A stretch of 64,000 bases of DNA from Tubiluchus corallicola (Eukaryota; Priapulida; Priapulimorpha; Priapulimorphida; Tubiluchidae). Of the stretch, positions 19,996-34,700 are shown in pieces. Position 1 is the stretch's first letter, and each line of letters starts with the position of its first letter. A program made the position numbers and the translations under genes. Below the pieces are notes generated by a model. That model was not told the origin of the DNA. It did no database searches and worked only from the letters and a program-made list of their open reading frames with translations. The stretch lies in the NCBI GenBank assembly GCA_030141605.1, contig JAQGDQ010000139.1, positions 1-64,000 of the forward strand. The letters are read 5' to 3'.

Positions 19996-22714
19996 AACGT
20001 TGCATATCATTCATATACAAAGTATTTTTTTACATTCTTGTTGGCTATGACCACACGCTAAATTCTTGTATACGTACTTGCTTTTAATTTGTAATATCTT
20101 CATGTTTAAGATGTTGTTTGTGTTTGTTGTTAACTGAATGAAAATATGCCAGAATAAGAATGTGTTGTTGTTTTAAAATTAAATACAAAGTGTAAAACCT
20201 GCCATTAAACACATTTTACACTTCGTAAACTTTAGACAAGAAAGAAACTTGACTAGTTTCTCCAAAATGTTGAAATTTCTGAAGGAATCAGAATGATGTC
20301 GAAATCTCAAGTTTTCATTTCTGTTAGTTTTGGTTCCATGAGGATTATTAGCTTTTCTTTGTTTCAAGTTTCAACTCTTTAGTTTGTAACCTCAAGTCCC
20401 AAAAATGTTTTAGCTCCTGCCTTGCTGAAGTTACTAAAACTGCCTTCATGACCCCACTTAAGTTTAAGCGTGTTATATTTATAACTTTGTTTGTTTGTTT
20501 TATAAACTAATCTTTAGTGTGGTTGCAGGTGTAATTGTATAAAGTTTGGTTGCAACGCAAATATAAAATTAATAGTAGATGAAATATAGGAAATTGTAAA
20601 ATAAAATCATGGTGGCAATCGATTTGACTTGCTGTCCTTGTGAGAATAAGTTAGACATAAGTATAAGTACACAATTGTATGTTGCAAATGAATCTGGAAT
20701 GAGACTTAAAAATCACTGGTTTTAATTTGTAATGAGAGATGTATGTTGGCTAGGTGTGGTAAAAGGTCCTTTCTCTTAAATGCAGTCTGGTTTAGTTTAC
20801 TTACGTCTTAACTGTTGCTTGCTCAGTGTCTACCACAAATGCTAATGTTGCAACATGACCTGTATACGCAGGACTTCAGGAGCAAGAAAATTACAAGAAA
20901 AGGTGGCAGCTCGATTTCTAGAAATTATTACTTCATTTCTTGTTAACTTATACACAATGTTGGCATTATTTGATATTTTACATTCCGTTATTGCTTTATT
21001 TTGGAAGAGGATTGTTACTTTATTTGTTATGATGGTGTGGAAAGATGGCTTTTATCTTATTTGTCATTTACATAGGATGTTTTGTAACTTAAAGTGATTT
21101 AATTAAAACCTGCTGTAATTTGAACTTGTAATGATTGCAGTCGTGATAATAATGGGGAATTGAGTAAAGCTAACCAAAAATTAATTAAATTCTATGCACT
21201 TTAGAAATTGAAGTGTAACACAATGTACATTCCAAAACTTGTAATCATTGTAGTCTTTATCAAGTATAATTTGTATTTGCTTAGACATAAAACTCTTCTA
21301 TGTAGCTTAAGCTACAATTTAGATAGCAAATTTATTTCTGGATAAAATGTTTATTGCAGATAGCTGGCAACTTGTGGCCATTTGTATCAATATGCTTGTA
21401 GTAACATTCATGTTATTCTTGTAATTACTAAATTCAACACCTGCTGGTTAAACATTTTTAAAGCTTTTCAAAATCTTTTATTTTGTGATTGGATTTAGGT
21501 TATTCTTCTTGTATGGAGGACCACTTGTTTTGTGTTAGCTGATAATAATGTACCAGTAAAGTTGATACTTATCTTGTGCAATTAATACCTATTAAATAGA
21601 ATACAAAACTGTGCATGTTATATTTATTGGCCAGTGGTCTGAATTCTTCATTTCCATGTACAAAATTTGTGAATTAGCAAACTGTAACATTGTCAATTAA
21701 TTCGGATGGGCATCAGAACTACTTTTTCAACTTTTTGCGAATTTGTTTAGCATTTATACTTATTTATTTTCTTGTATTTTTAAAAATTTCACCTGTTCTG
21801 TAGCTTATTTGATTATTTCACAAAATTTCAGTTAATTTCCAGAGCTTAAACGACTTTGAACTGTTCATTTTACAACTGTGGTTTTAACAGGTTCATAGAA
21901 TAAGATCATTTCTATATTTACTACATACTGTTGTGTATTGCTATAATTAATGTTTGATTCTGTGCATATTCCTTCACATATTTATTGGTTTAATTTAATA
22001 AGCGTCACTTAATTTGCTCTTTGTTATTAAAAATCTTACTTCAGTGACCACAACTGATTTTGCCAGATATACAGTATTTCTCTTGAGTGAAGGCATACAA
22101 GGCAATTTTTTCAAAACTGGTGGAAGTGTAGCATTTAATGGTTTCAATCTGTTGGAACAAGTGATAGCACTGTTTTTTTATGTTAGATTATAACAGCCCG
22201 TTATTATTATTTAATATCATAATGTTACTAATTCGCAAAACTTTGACTATGTACGACTTTTGTACTGAAAATCAAAGTTCAAGGTATTGTATCTGTATTT
22301 CCAAAATGATGTTATTTATTGGTTTAAGGCAGCAAAATAAACATCGTATATTTTACACTCAAAGGTGAAAAAAACAGTTTTGTTACATTACTTTTGTTAT
22401 GTGCTATTAACAGTATGAAATGCTTGTTTAATACTAAATAGCTTACAGAAATGAACACTGCAAGTTATACTGACTGAACGTAAAACACAAATAGAGCTTT
22501 ACAATTTAAATTTGGAAATTGTACACAACCATCAAATTTATCTTTGCCTTGATTCCTTGAAGTGACAATTTTACAAGAATGCAGATAAACTGATGTCATT
22601 TGTTACTTAGCTCATAAGAATGACCTTTTGCTGAACCCACATATGATGACTAACTGGAGTACAACACATGAATTGCCGAATTTCAAAAGAATCTCTCATA
22701 CAGCAGAATGCGAG
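19996..22714. other. Intergenic AT-rich DNA between converging genes
   Basis: No coding feature is visible. The segment should contain the 3' ends of both the small membrane-protein gene (plus) and the UBL7 gene (minus). Short frames such as 20855-21097 and 22180-22368 show no domain. No RNA gene or repeat was recognised. Confidence 0.35.
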
Positions 22715-25700
22715 TCATAGTCCATCACCAAACAACAATTCTAGTGCTGCCTGCACATCACCGTTTGTAACTTCTAAAGCACGAAGACTCATTGCATCAT
22801 CAGTTATTCCCATTTCTCTTAATAACTGCAACTGATTCTGAAAACATATTATGCACTATAATTATTACGGCATTTGGTGTTGCTTTTGTACTATTATACT
22901 AACCACATCAATGCAACCTCCCAGTCGCAGAAACATGCAATGTATACTCCATAACATTAATAGTTATCAGGGAAATCTGCAAAAGTTGACCTCAAGTGTA
23001 ATAAGATCAGGCAAATTTACAGGGAATAGTGTAAAAAAGGTAGCTAACTGTTTAGTATTACCAAATGCCGACAAATAAAGAAAGAGGATGCTACATAAAT
23101 GTTAGCTGTGTGCTTTTGTAACAATGAATTTTTTACTGTGTCATTAGATGTCACCCTAACCATGCAAGTTACCCAGAACATAGGTAATAAATTTGATGAT
23201 TCTGACTCATTTATTTGCAATTGTAAATTGTAAAGGATGAGCTATACTATGTGTGCAAAGTCAAATAAACTTCAGCTGCCACAATTCACAGTCCATATTA
23301 AAGGAAAGGTCGAGCCTCTGGGAAGTTGGGCTTATTTTAATATTTGCGAAAATGTTAGATTTAGTAATAAAAAAGCACAAGTGCCTCACAATATGTAAAA
23401 TCACTTTAAAGTCCCATTTTCCACCAAAGATACCGTTCATCAGTTGAAGAAAAGTAGTGCACTGTAAATTTTCGCCAAGCGTATAAGTTTTTACAAAAAA
23501 TTAGATAGCTAATTTTGCATGAATATTAGGCAAGCTGCAGAAGCTTGCATTATTTTAAACACCACACGCTTATGGAAAGCCACAAAGTCATTGCTTATGA
23601 AAAGTTTACTAATTACGTAATCACGCAGTTTTCAAGTGAATAGCGCAGAAGCAGATCTAAAGGGGGGGTCTGGACCCCTCAAATAATTATGTATAACGAG
23701 TGTCCTGCATACCGTGCAAACACGAAAAATTTAACCTAATTCTGCAGCCACTGGCATTGCCTGGCTGTCACTGTGCTTATTTTGTGATATAATTTGCAGC
23801 CCTGATCTACCTAGGCCATTGGTTCACAACTTTTTATTGACCCTCTCCAGAACCCCACATCATATCGTGACCTCACGAAAGAACATGTTTTACTATTAAA
23901 AATCATTGTTCACATTCATTAATTTTAACTTAATATTCAACAAATTATCGAACGAGTGATTTTTTTCGTTAATTAATTAATGTGATGGTTGTGCCTGTTT
24001 CTCAGCGACCAGGTGAGCAGAGAGATGTGAAAATACATAAAACAGTTACGACTCACTTTAGCTTTCAAGAGTGTCAGCATGGCAAGAAACACATTTATTT
24101 TGTCATAGAAGAGCATCAGATTTGTGTCTTTGCCTTTAAGTGTACGATTGAGCACATTGATATGTTCAAAAATGTTGCTTAGGTAACACAATTTAGCCAG
24201 TCAGTCACTGGACTCCAGCATTGCCTCCTATTCATTCTTGTGTTGTGTACCCAAAAATTGCTTTGATTCTTCAAGCAACTCGTAAACATGCAGAACTGCG
24301 TTTCCTCGCAATGACGATCGTAGCTGAGTGTAGAAGAGCAAGTTAATGTGATGAGAATAAGTATAAGAATAATTTATTTGTTTGCCTTCCAAATAAATAC
24401 AAAAAAACTATAACAGCAATATTCAACAATATTTAAAGAAGGTAAGGATGGCGAAAGATCAAAATGGTCATCTAGTCTGCCATCATTATCAGTAACTGGT
24501 GAAACTGTCAATATCTGCATGGTGAGTGAGCATCATAGCAAAAAATAAATAAATATTAAATAGGCAAACAGTTAATTAAAATTAAATTTGATAGCAAGAA
24601 ATTATAGAAAATGCAATATCATGCAAATGACTCAAAATAAAAGTAAATCAATATGCAATGGGCAAGAGTATGCTGGTAGTAACTAAACACACTTAAACCA
24701 AATAGCTAACAATTTAATCAGGAGAACCAGTAAAGCAAAGTAGTATGTACTTATCAGTTCAGATTGTTTTTAAATTTACTAAGTAAGAGATAAAACTGTA
24801 AAAAAGCAAATTGTTAGACCAACCCGGAATTATGTTACATAACGTGTTTTAACATTATGTGAATTAAAATTACAGGCCTACCTTTTATACATACTATTCA
24901 ACCATAGTTTTAAAAATTTAGAGAGATGTGATATTTATGATTAAGCTGTTTAATATAGTAATTTGTAGAAATCATGGCAAAAACTACATTAAATAATGCT
25001 AATGTATTGATGAACTAGTACACAACTTGCAAAAGAAACTTGTTAGTATTCAGTATAGATTTAATTGGCAATAATAGAGATAAAACAGACGACATAAACA
25101 GTGAAGATTAGATATATATATATATATATATGCTATAAATAGCCAAATGATAAATTCTTTGTTTAATTTACACTAATATTTCTGTATTAAAGTCAAACTA
25201 TATTGTTTGGCTAATGAATGGAGCGGGATTACGTTTTTTAAGATCAACACCCATCTCGAGAAAAAATAATCTGTTGTTTAGAGCACTGGATTTGATGTGA
25301 GTCACGATTTTGATTGCCTGCAACAATGCGTCCATGAGACTTACAGGCATTGTGCAAGCAGCAAGCATCTGCCAGTGGATCATGCAATGTATCATGAATG
25401 CATTAGGAGCCACTAATTGTAATTTAGAATTAAAACCAGATTGACTCCCAAACATCACAGGCGCTCAATCTGTTGTTGATCCAATCTGTTTGTTGAAGTC
25501 CAGACCTCGTTGATTACAACAGTGTTCAACTTTCGTGAAAATATCAGCTCCTTTAGTTGTCATTTCCAATGCCTTGCACATCAAAGGCTCGTCCACAAAA
25601 TCAAAATTTTTGATGAATCTAGCCCAAACAATCAATTGTGCGCATGATGCAGCGTCAGTTGATTCACCCAGTTCATTACAATGCCAAGGTGATTGCTTGA

Positions 25701-28700
25701 TTGCTCAATTTTCCCACAAAATCAAGCACTAATATACCGCATTTGGAGCAGGAAAACTGAGTTTTACTTTCCAGAACAAAATGATGTAATGAGAGACTGA
25801 GGAAACAAGACCTACTTACATACTTTTCATGGAAACAGCAGGTTTTTAAAAATAGTTTTTGGACTGGTCTGCAACCCTAAGGTTGGGAACCTATGACCTA
25901 GACGTTTGTAACACTGTATTTTATTATAGCCTGTGACTTACTGTTAGATATTAAACAATCCTGCTTTAGCTATATTAACTAGAGCATCTTTAATTAGAAC
26001 TTGTGGGCCAATAAAATTAACCCGAAATGACATTCGACAAGAAAGCTAATGACAGTGATAGTGCAGAGACAACATAAACACATTATAATAATGAGGCAGA
26101 ATTTAAAACAACAATGGTGAGCAAGAATATTTATGCCTTTTATCATTATTTGCTAGACAATGTAGTAGCAGTAACTGTTATTGCATCAACAAACAAAAGC
26201 ACAAATGTCATAAAAAATTAGCTAGAATTTCTAAATTTTAATCAAGTATGCTTCAGAAGGCTTAAAAGTTTGCTAGAATGTAGGAAAATGCAATTTCCCC
26301 AGACCAAGTTCTGAGGCTGGGGAAACTACCCCCCTTTCTGCTTGGGTCACATTTGGACCCCTCCCTTTCAAAGATCCTGCACCTGCCCCTATGGCAGCAA
26401 TCGCCACGCTGTACAGCAGTAGTACAATTAACTTTTATTTTCCATAGACAATTTGTTATATTCTATTTTCTATAGACAAATTTCTTTGTTATATTTTACC
26501 AAATTTTACCTATAACAGTAAAATAAACTCAACATTCTAAGTGACTTATCCTTTCCTTTAACTTAGGACTATCAATTGACTACGTGATACATAGAACAGC
26601 TATACAGAATTTCAATTTGAAAATGTCTGTTAAATTCTGTCATCAATATCAGTTGTCTAATAATAAAAAACTCTTACATGAGGAATCTGCAATTAATTCA
26701 ATTTACTCTCAGTTACTCTAGCATATCAAGCACTAGAAACAATATTACATAATAAATCTGCTGACTAGCATTAAATAATGCACACCTGTCTTTCTTGATG
26801 AGACTGTGGCGATGAATTTGTGAACCCTGCACTAGTATCGGCCAGAGGGGCAGCACTCGCAAGAGCTTGCTGCATGGCCATTTCAAAAGCTGCTGCTGAT
26901 ATGTTGGGAGCATTCTGATTATCTTCAACATCACTACTCGTGCTTTGAACAGTCTATAAAAAAACATATTGAATTGACTTCTTGAAAATGGAATTTATTG
27001 CAGACTGATTTCGAACAATACCGTTTGTTATCAAGGCACCTAACACAAAGAAATTTACCAGAATTTAGAAACAACTTCGAAGTACAATTCAATAGTTAAA
27101 AGCCAAATAATGTATGGTATAATATCATGAATATAAATAAATAATTTATTATTAACATCATTTATTTTCGAACACAAGTATGGTGAAGTTGCATAAGTGA
27201 TTCAATTAAAAGAAATTAGTAGACTAATAGCAAAAGTAAAATAAAATAAAAGTTTGTTGTCACTAGTTGCCCACAAGTTAAATCGCATCCTTTCAGAATC
27301 TTACGAGACAATACAAGAAGATTTCTAAATAGATCTCTCATGCTAGCATTATTTTCTATAACAATTTTATACAAGTTGAAACTCATTATTGAGTTTACGT
27401 CATATAATGTACGTTTGGGTACAAAGTTAATTGTGGAGTTTCTACTATTTTTACATGCTACATAGAATTTGATAAATCGTTTTGCAAAGTGCTTGCTTGG
27501 CTGAATGGTACCAGCAATATTGGGAAAAAAGTAAGTGTGAACTCTATATGGCAGTTTCCATAATTTACTATTTAACTTGCAGCTCTGGTAACCATAATAT
27601 CCTAAACGATATGTTTGAATTGGTTTGCATTTACATCAGAACATTGGCACATATATTATTGGCCTCATCCCGTTTACTAAGAACATCGGCATCATGACCT
27701 AAATGAGTAACTTAATCTGCCCAAGTTTAAGGTGTGTTGTCCAGCAATACAGTCGGATAAGGTTTATGGAATTCCTCTGGTTTGGAGAATCTAATGCATT
27801 TGCTTTTAATTTTGGTACCTTGACCATTAACCAAATTAATATCAAATTCTTTGGCAAAGGTCTTACACTTAGAACCAACAGAGTTAAATCTTCTGCATAG
27901 CTTATGAATCCAACATAGCCAACCCTGCACCCATAATTGGATTCTTTTAACTTAACTAACAGACCATCAATGTACAAACCGAATAACATCGGAGACAAAA
28001 CTGCACCTTGTTTAACCCCATTAGTGATAATGAAGTCACCCCGTCCCATAAAACATTCACTGTTTGATCAGTACTGAAATCAAAAATCAATAGTAAGATA
28101 ATGGGCGGTATATTTCTAGTGAGCATAATATTAAATAATTTGCAAAAATTTACACTGTATATGCATTGTAAACACAACTATTACTGGCCATGTAATAAGC
28201 AACAGTTTCTTTGAGCACTGATGTACAATATTGCAGTAGACACATTAGGCTTAAACCCGAACTGCAAATCTGAGGTATACAAGTGATCACAATATTTACA
28301 CAAAATAATACAGTCTAAAATTTTCCCCCAAAGAAGAGGAGAGTGTAATAGGCCTAGCCTATCATTAGTAATACTAGGTAAGTCACCTCGATTGTTTTTT
28401 GGAATTGGTAAAATGTTGGCAAACAGAAAATGGTCAGGACAGTCACGATTGCATTCAAATTCATCAGGAATTTTTTGACAAATCTCATCCGGCGAAGTTT
28501 AATATTATTACAGCATTTGCTATACTTTTCGCTTTTCCTTTAATTCAGTCGAGCTCTTTAAACAAATTTCTACATATTATTGTTACAGTTGAGCCTTACA
28601 TTTTTGACTGCGTAGTGACAGGAAGCCTGAGTACATCATATTATGCCTGCTATAACGCCATTTCTGGGACGGACAGGAGACCCAAAAGTCAGGCCAAAAG

Positions 28701-31700
28701 ATTACTTTATATTAGCTGGCATGACATAGTCGTTCCAAACATTCCATTACAATGCTGGTTTAACAAATCATTGTGACTTGTACAGGTCAAACTTTGCCAA
28801 TAATTGCTTCAGCTGGAACACGTATTTCTCCCAGCAAATTAGCTTAAAGTATTTTTGTAATTAGACAAAGGAGACTCCTTGGTACCAAGCAGGTTTAACT
28901 TTAAAACTAGTACCACATTTTTGTAGACAATAAAAATATATTTAAATTTCTATTGTATGGAAACAAGTTTATGATCCGAGAGGTTTTCACCATCATGGCC
29001 AATATAACAAGCTTTAATAGAATTAATTAAACCAGCATTGACTATGCAGTGTTCAATGTGGGAAGTGGCATTATTAATTGTATTGGAGTAAGTATAATCA
29101 TCAGCTGGGATAAAGTGATCGGACACACAAACGGTTTAATTTTACGCAAAAAATCTTTGACAGCCGATACATAGGCGGTGTCTCGTCAAAAATTGCGATT
29201 CCAAATTAACTTGCAGACTACATACCTTGATTAGTATTTTTTTAAAGTTATAAGTTTATTTATTTCCACTCTGCATCTAACAATTATAATAAAAATACAG
29301 ATAATTTCACTGAAGTAAACATAAATATAAATGCAGTATTATCCAGAAATTACAAAATGCAGCATATACATGTGCAAATTACATTACAGAATAATTTTGA
29401 TGCATACAATTTGAGCCTAAAAGCATAGCTTGACAGGCCAATGTATGAAACTATTTAACACTCTGCAAAAAACATTATGTCAGTAGTAACAGAACTGTCA
29501 GTTTTAGGCAGCTGCCATTTTGTCAGTGAATTCCATAAATTATAATGAATTAATAGTGCTGTACAAGTTCAAGTGCATTTGAGCAGTAGAGAGTGCACAG
29601 ACTCATAATTATATTTAGCTTACGCGCGGTGCATTTTATGCGTAAGACTTCCAGTATTGCTAAATCACCATAAGTACGTCCTTGTAGGTAGGAGTGACAG
29701 GGGGTAATCGTATCCAGGCGCAAGAGTAAAAGGGTGCAAAACTCTTCTAGAATTCAATGACTGTTAATTACTAATTATTGATCCGACATTGACAATTAAC
29801 AAAAGTTTTCAAACTACAACAAAACTACAACAAGAAAGAGATCACCGCAGTTGACTTAATTACTATACACAGTCTTAAGAAAAGCTGATGTTGTTACTAA
29901 AAGCATGCATAGGATGGCATGTAGCTTAGCAGATTGATAATTTTGAGAAAAACAGTGGTGGTTATTTTCTCTTTGAGAGAAACAGTGGGACACAGGGATG
30001 CAAAAAACATGCACAGTTTGTGGCTTTACCCACAAAACAAATGAGAGAAACATTAAAGGGTGCCATAAGCACTTGCTACATCATTGATACACATGACAAT
30101 TATAAAACAGATTATCTGAACCCTTCAGCTTAAAATACCCGAGAAATCAAGAAAAACTGAAAATCCAACAGCTGATGACAATTTGTAGTGAAATGCAATA
30201 ATTACCTGTGGCACCGTTGAACCAGAAACTGCAGCCAGTGCTGATGCTAACTGTGAAGTTGTGATCTGTGAAAAATGAACCGCATCCTTAAAAAATGAAA
30301 CTTTTATGCTACAAACTACCACTGCTACTATATAGCTAACCTTTACTAGTCACTTAGCAGTTGGTCAGCAAGTCGAATTAATACTGTTGCGAGCACATCT
30401 AATTATCTGAACAGGAGTTGGTTGGACTTACTAAGCTTCCCCCGCCCTTTAGTGTTGTGTATCTGTACACAGGCAGGTGTGCACACCAAGCAAAAAGCAG
30501 TACACACGTGATTTAGGATGTCTCTGTCTGTGCGTCTCTGCACAATACATTAACCACGAATCTTGCTATTTTAATGCCTAAAGTAGATCATGTGGCTGTG
30601 CCACATGCATAAGTACGGCGCATTTTAGACCCGAATTGGTAAACTTTCTTCTTGCTTTTTATTCTTACTTTTCAGAACTCGGGACACAGTTGGTTTGTGT
30701 CGCCAACTACTCCCCTTGATGATGGAAATCTGTGAATCAAACGTCAGCTTTATAACTAATTTTTGGTCCTAATTAAGAAGAAGATTTTGATTGATCCTTT
30801 TCTAAAGAATGCAGGGGATTTACATTGAAAACACCTTTCTTCATGAACCTCAACCTCTTGGCAGCATCTGGGTGGAAGACCAGCCATTTGGGTGCCACAC
30901 ACTGGGGGCGTTGGCTCACTCGAGCATGAGCTATTTAGGTACTAGCACCTATACAAACTACGTGACTTAATCATGCAAGAATGTGTTGCTTCTGTATTGT
31001 GCAGCTTGCGATACAAGATACAACTGCAGCTTGTGAATATATTCATATAGTATTGTGGTTGTAATAAGGCCAGCTGATTAGCCGCATTGACACTTATAGT
31101 TTTTGTGATGCACTAGATATTGTTGAAATAAAATGCTAAACTAAATTTAGAGTATTTACTGCTCCACTAATTTTGTAAACAAACACATTAATACTAAAGG
31201 TGGAAAACCAGAAAGTTCAGGGTCAACTGACTGGCTTTATGTAGCCCTGCATATGTTACATTTAGTGGCATGGTTTAAAATAATATTGTGAGAGTTAGGA
31301 AAATAGGGAATAATTGAAAATTTAATAAACAAAAATAAAAAAGCTGACACAATATTAAATTTGATTGATGCCCAAATGTCTCAAGCTCAATTGTACGCAT
31401 GCCCAAATTTCCCATGCCCAAATGTTGCGTGCCCAAATGGCCATGCTCACATGTCACATACCCTCTGGGTGAAAGGCTGGCAACAACATTTATTTGATTT
31501 GACATTTAATATTATCACTGCACCCAACTTGTTGTCACCAAATCAGTTTCAGTCATCACATTCAATGAAAAATTGATAAAATACCCAATGAAAACTTTAG
31601 AAAAAAATGATGTGCAGTGATTTGCAATTTATTTCGAAAAATACTAACACTAACACTAACACTGACTAATCCATTTATCGAAGAGTTTCAATACTGTATT

Positions 31701-34700
31701 CAGTTCAGAAGTCTTAGAATGAGTTCAATGGAATATAATTTGGTACAATAAAAACTTCTATGAAATATATGAAATTAATTTCCATAATAAAAAAAATTAA
31801 TTACACTGCTAAAGTATACGTACCCCTAAATCGGCTAATTTCAAAAAAGTTTGAGGTCTTACCTGACTGTCTTGTGTTAAGCTTCCATCATCTTCATCAT
31901 CAGACATCCTGTCCAGAGAATATGAAGCTACAAACAGTATAAGAATCAAAATAAAATATCAATTGACTGGCATGGCTGCAGTCACATGCATACTATGTAT
32001 AGTAAATTGTCATTTAACAAAGGTAATATCCACCAGCAAAACACTAAATTAAGTGAAGCATTGTTAAACAAAACCATGCTTTCCTTAAAAATAATGTAAA
32101 GGAACAAAAAGGCATTTCAGGGCCTAAAATTGGTAAAGCAAAAATCAGTAACAATATTGTTGTCAATATTCCCTTTCATATGTCGTACTTCTCTTCCTCC
32201 CATAAATCACTTTTTTATTTATTGGGCCTGATCTATACAAGTTTTCGTCTTGGAAAGATCCAATAATTTATTAATGAACTTTATCATTTACATGCTTGTT
32301 TTTCTTTTTTATTCTGTAATTATTTTCACCATGTGTATGTATTATTTTGTTACGGCAAATAGATAAACTAAACAAAACTAAAACAAATATTAAATCACCT
32401 TGGACTTGTAGCAAAAGTTTTTTTACTGACAGCCTCCTTCATTCACTTGTAAATTAAAATACAAACTCTAGTCTTTAGCAGAAATAAAATGCAAAATAAT
32501 AATATCACTGCACAATAACAATAGGGTGTTTATCTATAAGGAAAGCAGTTCATCTATTGTTTCCAAGCAATTCTATTGTTTCCAAGCACTTATTCTAGCA
32601 GCATCTACTGGTGTTTATATTTTGGGCTTTAATTCTTGCTATGCTTCTGTGTTGTCTGTAAGTTGACGTTATTAATTAAGATTAAATGAGTAAATTTATC
32701 GGATAAAAATAATAATTTTTTTTCATATGCAAATACATGTATGTATAAAGTGAATGGGAGCTGGCAAGTATAACACGAATAGAGGTATGTGTATGTCCAA
32801 AGTTGAATTACTCCTAGCCTTAGAAATAAATGGAATTTGAAATATTTAGCATCAGTGTTGACAGCAGTAGACACCTAGTTTACAGAAGGTGGTGCAGAAG
32901 ACATAAGACTACGACTTGTCTTATGTGCCGCCCTTCTTAAGTGACTTGTTACAGTCTTTTTAATTCTATGTTTACTCAAGCCAACCTGAACAGCAACATC
33001 AGTAATTTTCTGAATCTCATACTCTAGTAAACTCTTATAGATGATAAAAACTATTGCCCTACTTATTAATCTGCATACAGCAGAATATTTGACCTTGGGT
33101 GACACGAAACTGTGTTAGATTATCTAGGTGCTACATATGATGTTTTGCTATATTATGATGTTATGTTCAACTCGAACATAAAAAAGCAAAATATTGTCTT
33201 CTTCACATGTAAATTTTAGTAAAAATAAAAAAATGTTAAAATACTACAAACAATAATTGAGTCAAACAATAAATATATCACAATCTCTTTTTGACAGAAT
33301 CCATACAACTGCTGACAATGATAATAAAAATGAAACAGTGAAATAACATAAGAGAAGTTACAGTGAAAGTTATAGTCGTATTAATGTTGACAAAAGAGGA
33401 AGAGCAATAAAATATTACAGTGAGTTTAAACTGCTTCACCACTACTTGGACATTTGAATGTTAAAGCAAAAGACAAGTCTCTCACTCCTGGGAAGTTGAG
33501 CTTATTTTAACATTTGAATAAAAATGTTAGAAAGTTTCAGGTAAAATTGTAATAAGCGCTTCATGTAATTAGTAAATCAATTTAAAACACAATCACTTCA
33601 AGCTTGGACATGCTCATTTTGAAAAAAATGGCATCATTCAGTTACCGCGCATATAAACGCTTATCCCGCCAGGTGCTCAAACAAACTTTTTTGCTAGTGC
33701 AGTTACAATTATCAACTACAAACAAACAAAATTGTTGAACTGGAGATTATTAATATTATTTTTTTCCTTTTTTAAGAATCTCGTTGCCTAATCACTATAC
33801 TGTTAAGAATCACTATGTAATCAAAAACACTTACTGATGGTAGTGTAATAACCAGAAATTAACCCCGACAAAGTTACAGAAAAATTATTTTAACAAGCTA
33901 AAACTGAAATCTATAAACTAGGTAACCTGCCCAGCTACTATATGTAAGCTCGTAAGCTTGCATGCGTATCTGAAAGTCAACAAAACTCTCTAAATTAATT
34001 AGGCAAACAATTCATAAAACTACTTACACATTTTGTGGTACAATCCTGTGGACTGAAGCTATGAAGCCACTTTAAATTTGTTCATATTTGACCCGATAGT
34101 TAATTTTTACAAAAACACAGTCTACTACAACACTAGAATAACGGAACTTCTGAGTGAAATTTCGCAACACATACCTTCACTACAGCTTGCCTTAATGGCA
34201 TTCAAGCTGCTCACTGGGCACCAGCTTATTTTTTCATTTTTTTCAAATATGCCAGCAGTGAAATTCATTTGAGGGAGATAAGAAATATTTAAATTTCCTT
34301 TGCATTTTTAAGCAAGGCGTTTCATGCGCATATATTCTGTGAAAATTTCAACATTTTTAATTGAATATTAAAGTGCAGGAAATGTTGTTGGCGGGTTGGT
34401 TTTTCCTTGAAGGTATTAAGTATTCAATGACAAAATATTCATTTGTAATAACCAATGCATTACTAAAAATGGCAAAAATGTTTTCCAGTGTAGACCACAT
34501 ACCCCGGGTAAAAGAAGTTTCACTATCCAGTCTAGCTTTACTCATGTATTCCTGTATTACACTAGTAATTGCTGAAGCAGCCATGCCCAGCTCCGGATGA
34601 ATATCCACCATTTTGCGCAAGTTCTCTGGTTCTGCAAACATCTCCACAAGCACCGAGTCATACATAATACCTACAGTACATACAATCTCAAGCAATAATT

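Noticed and set aside
31643-31667. (ACTAAC)n as a possible interstitial telomeric repeat
   Set aside because: The hexamer is not TTAGGG-type and only three to four copies exist.
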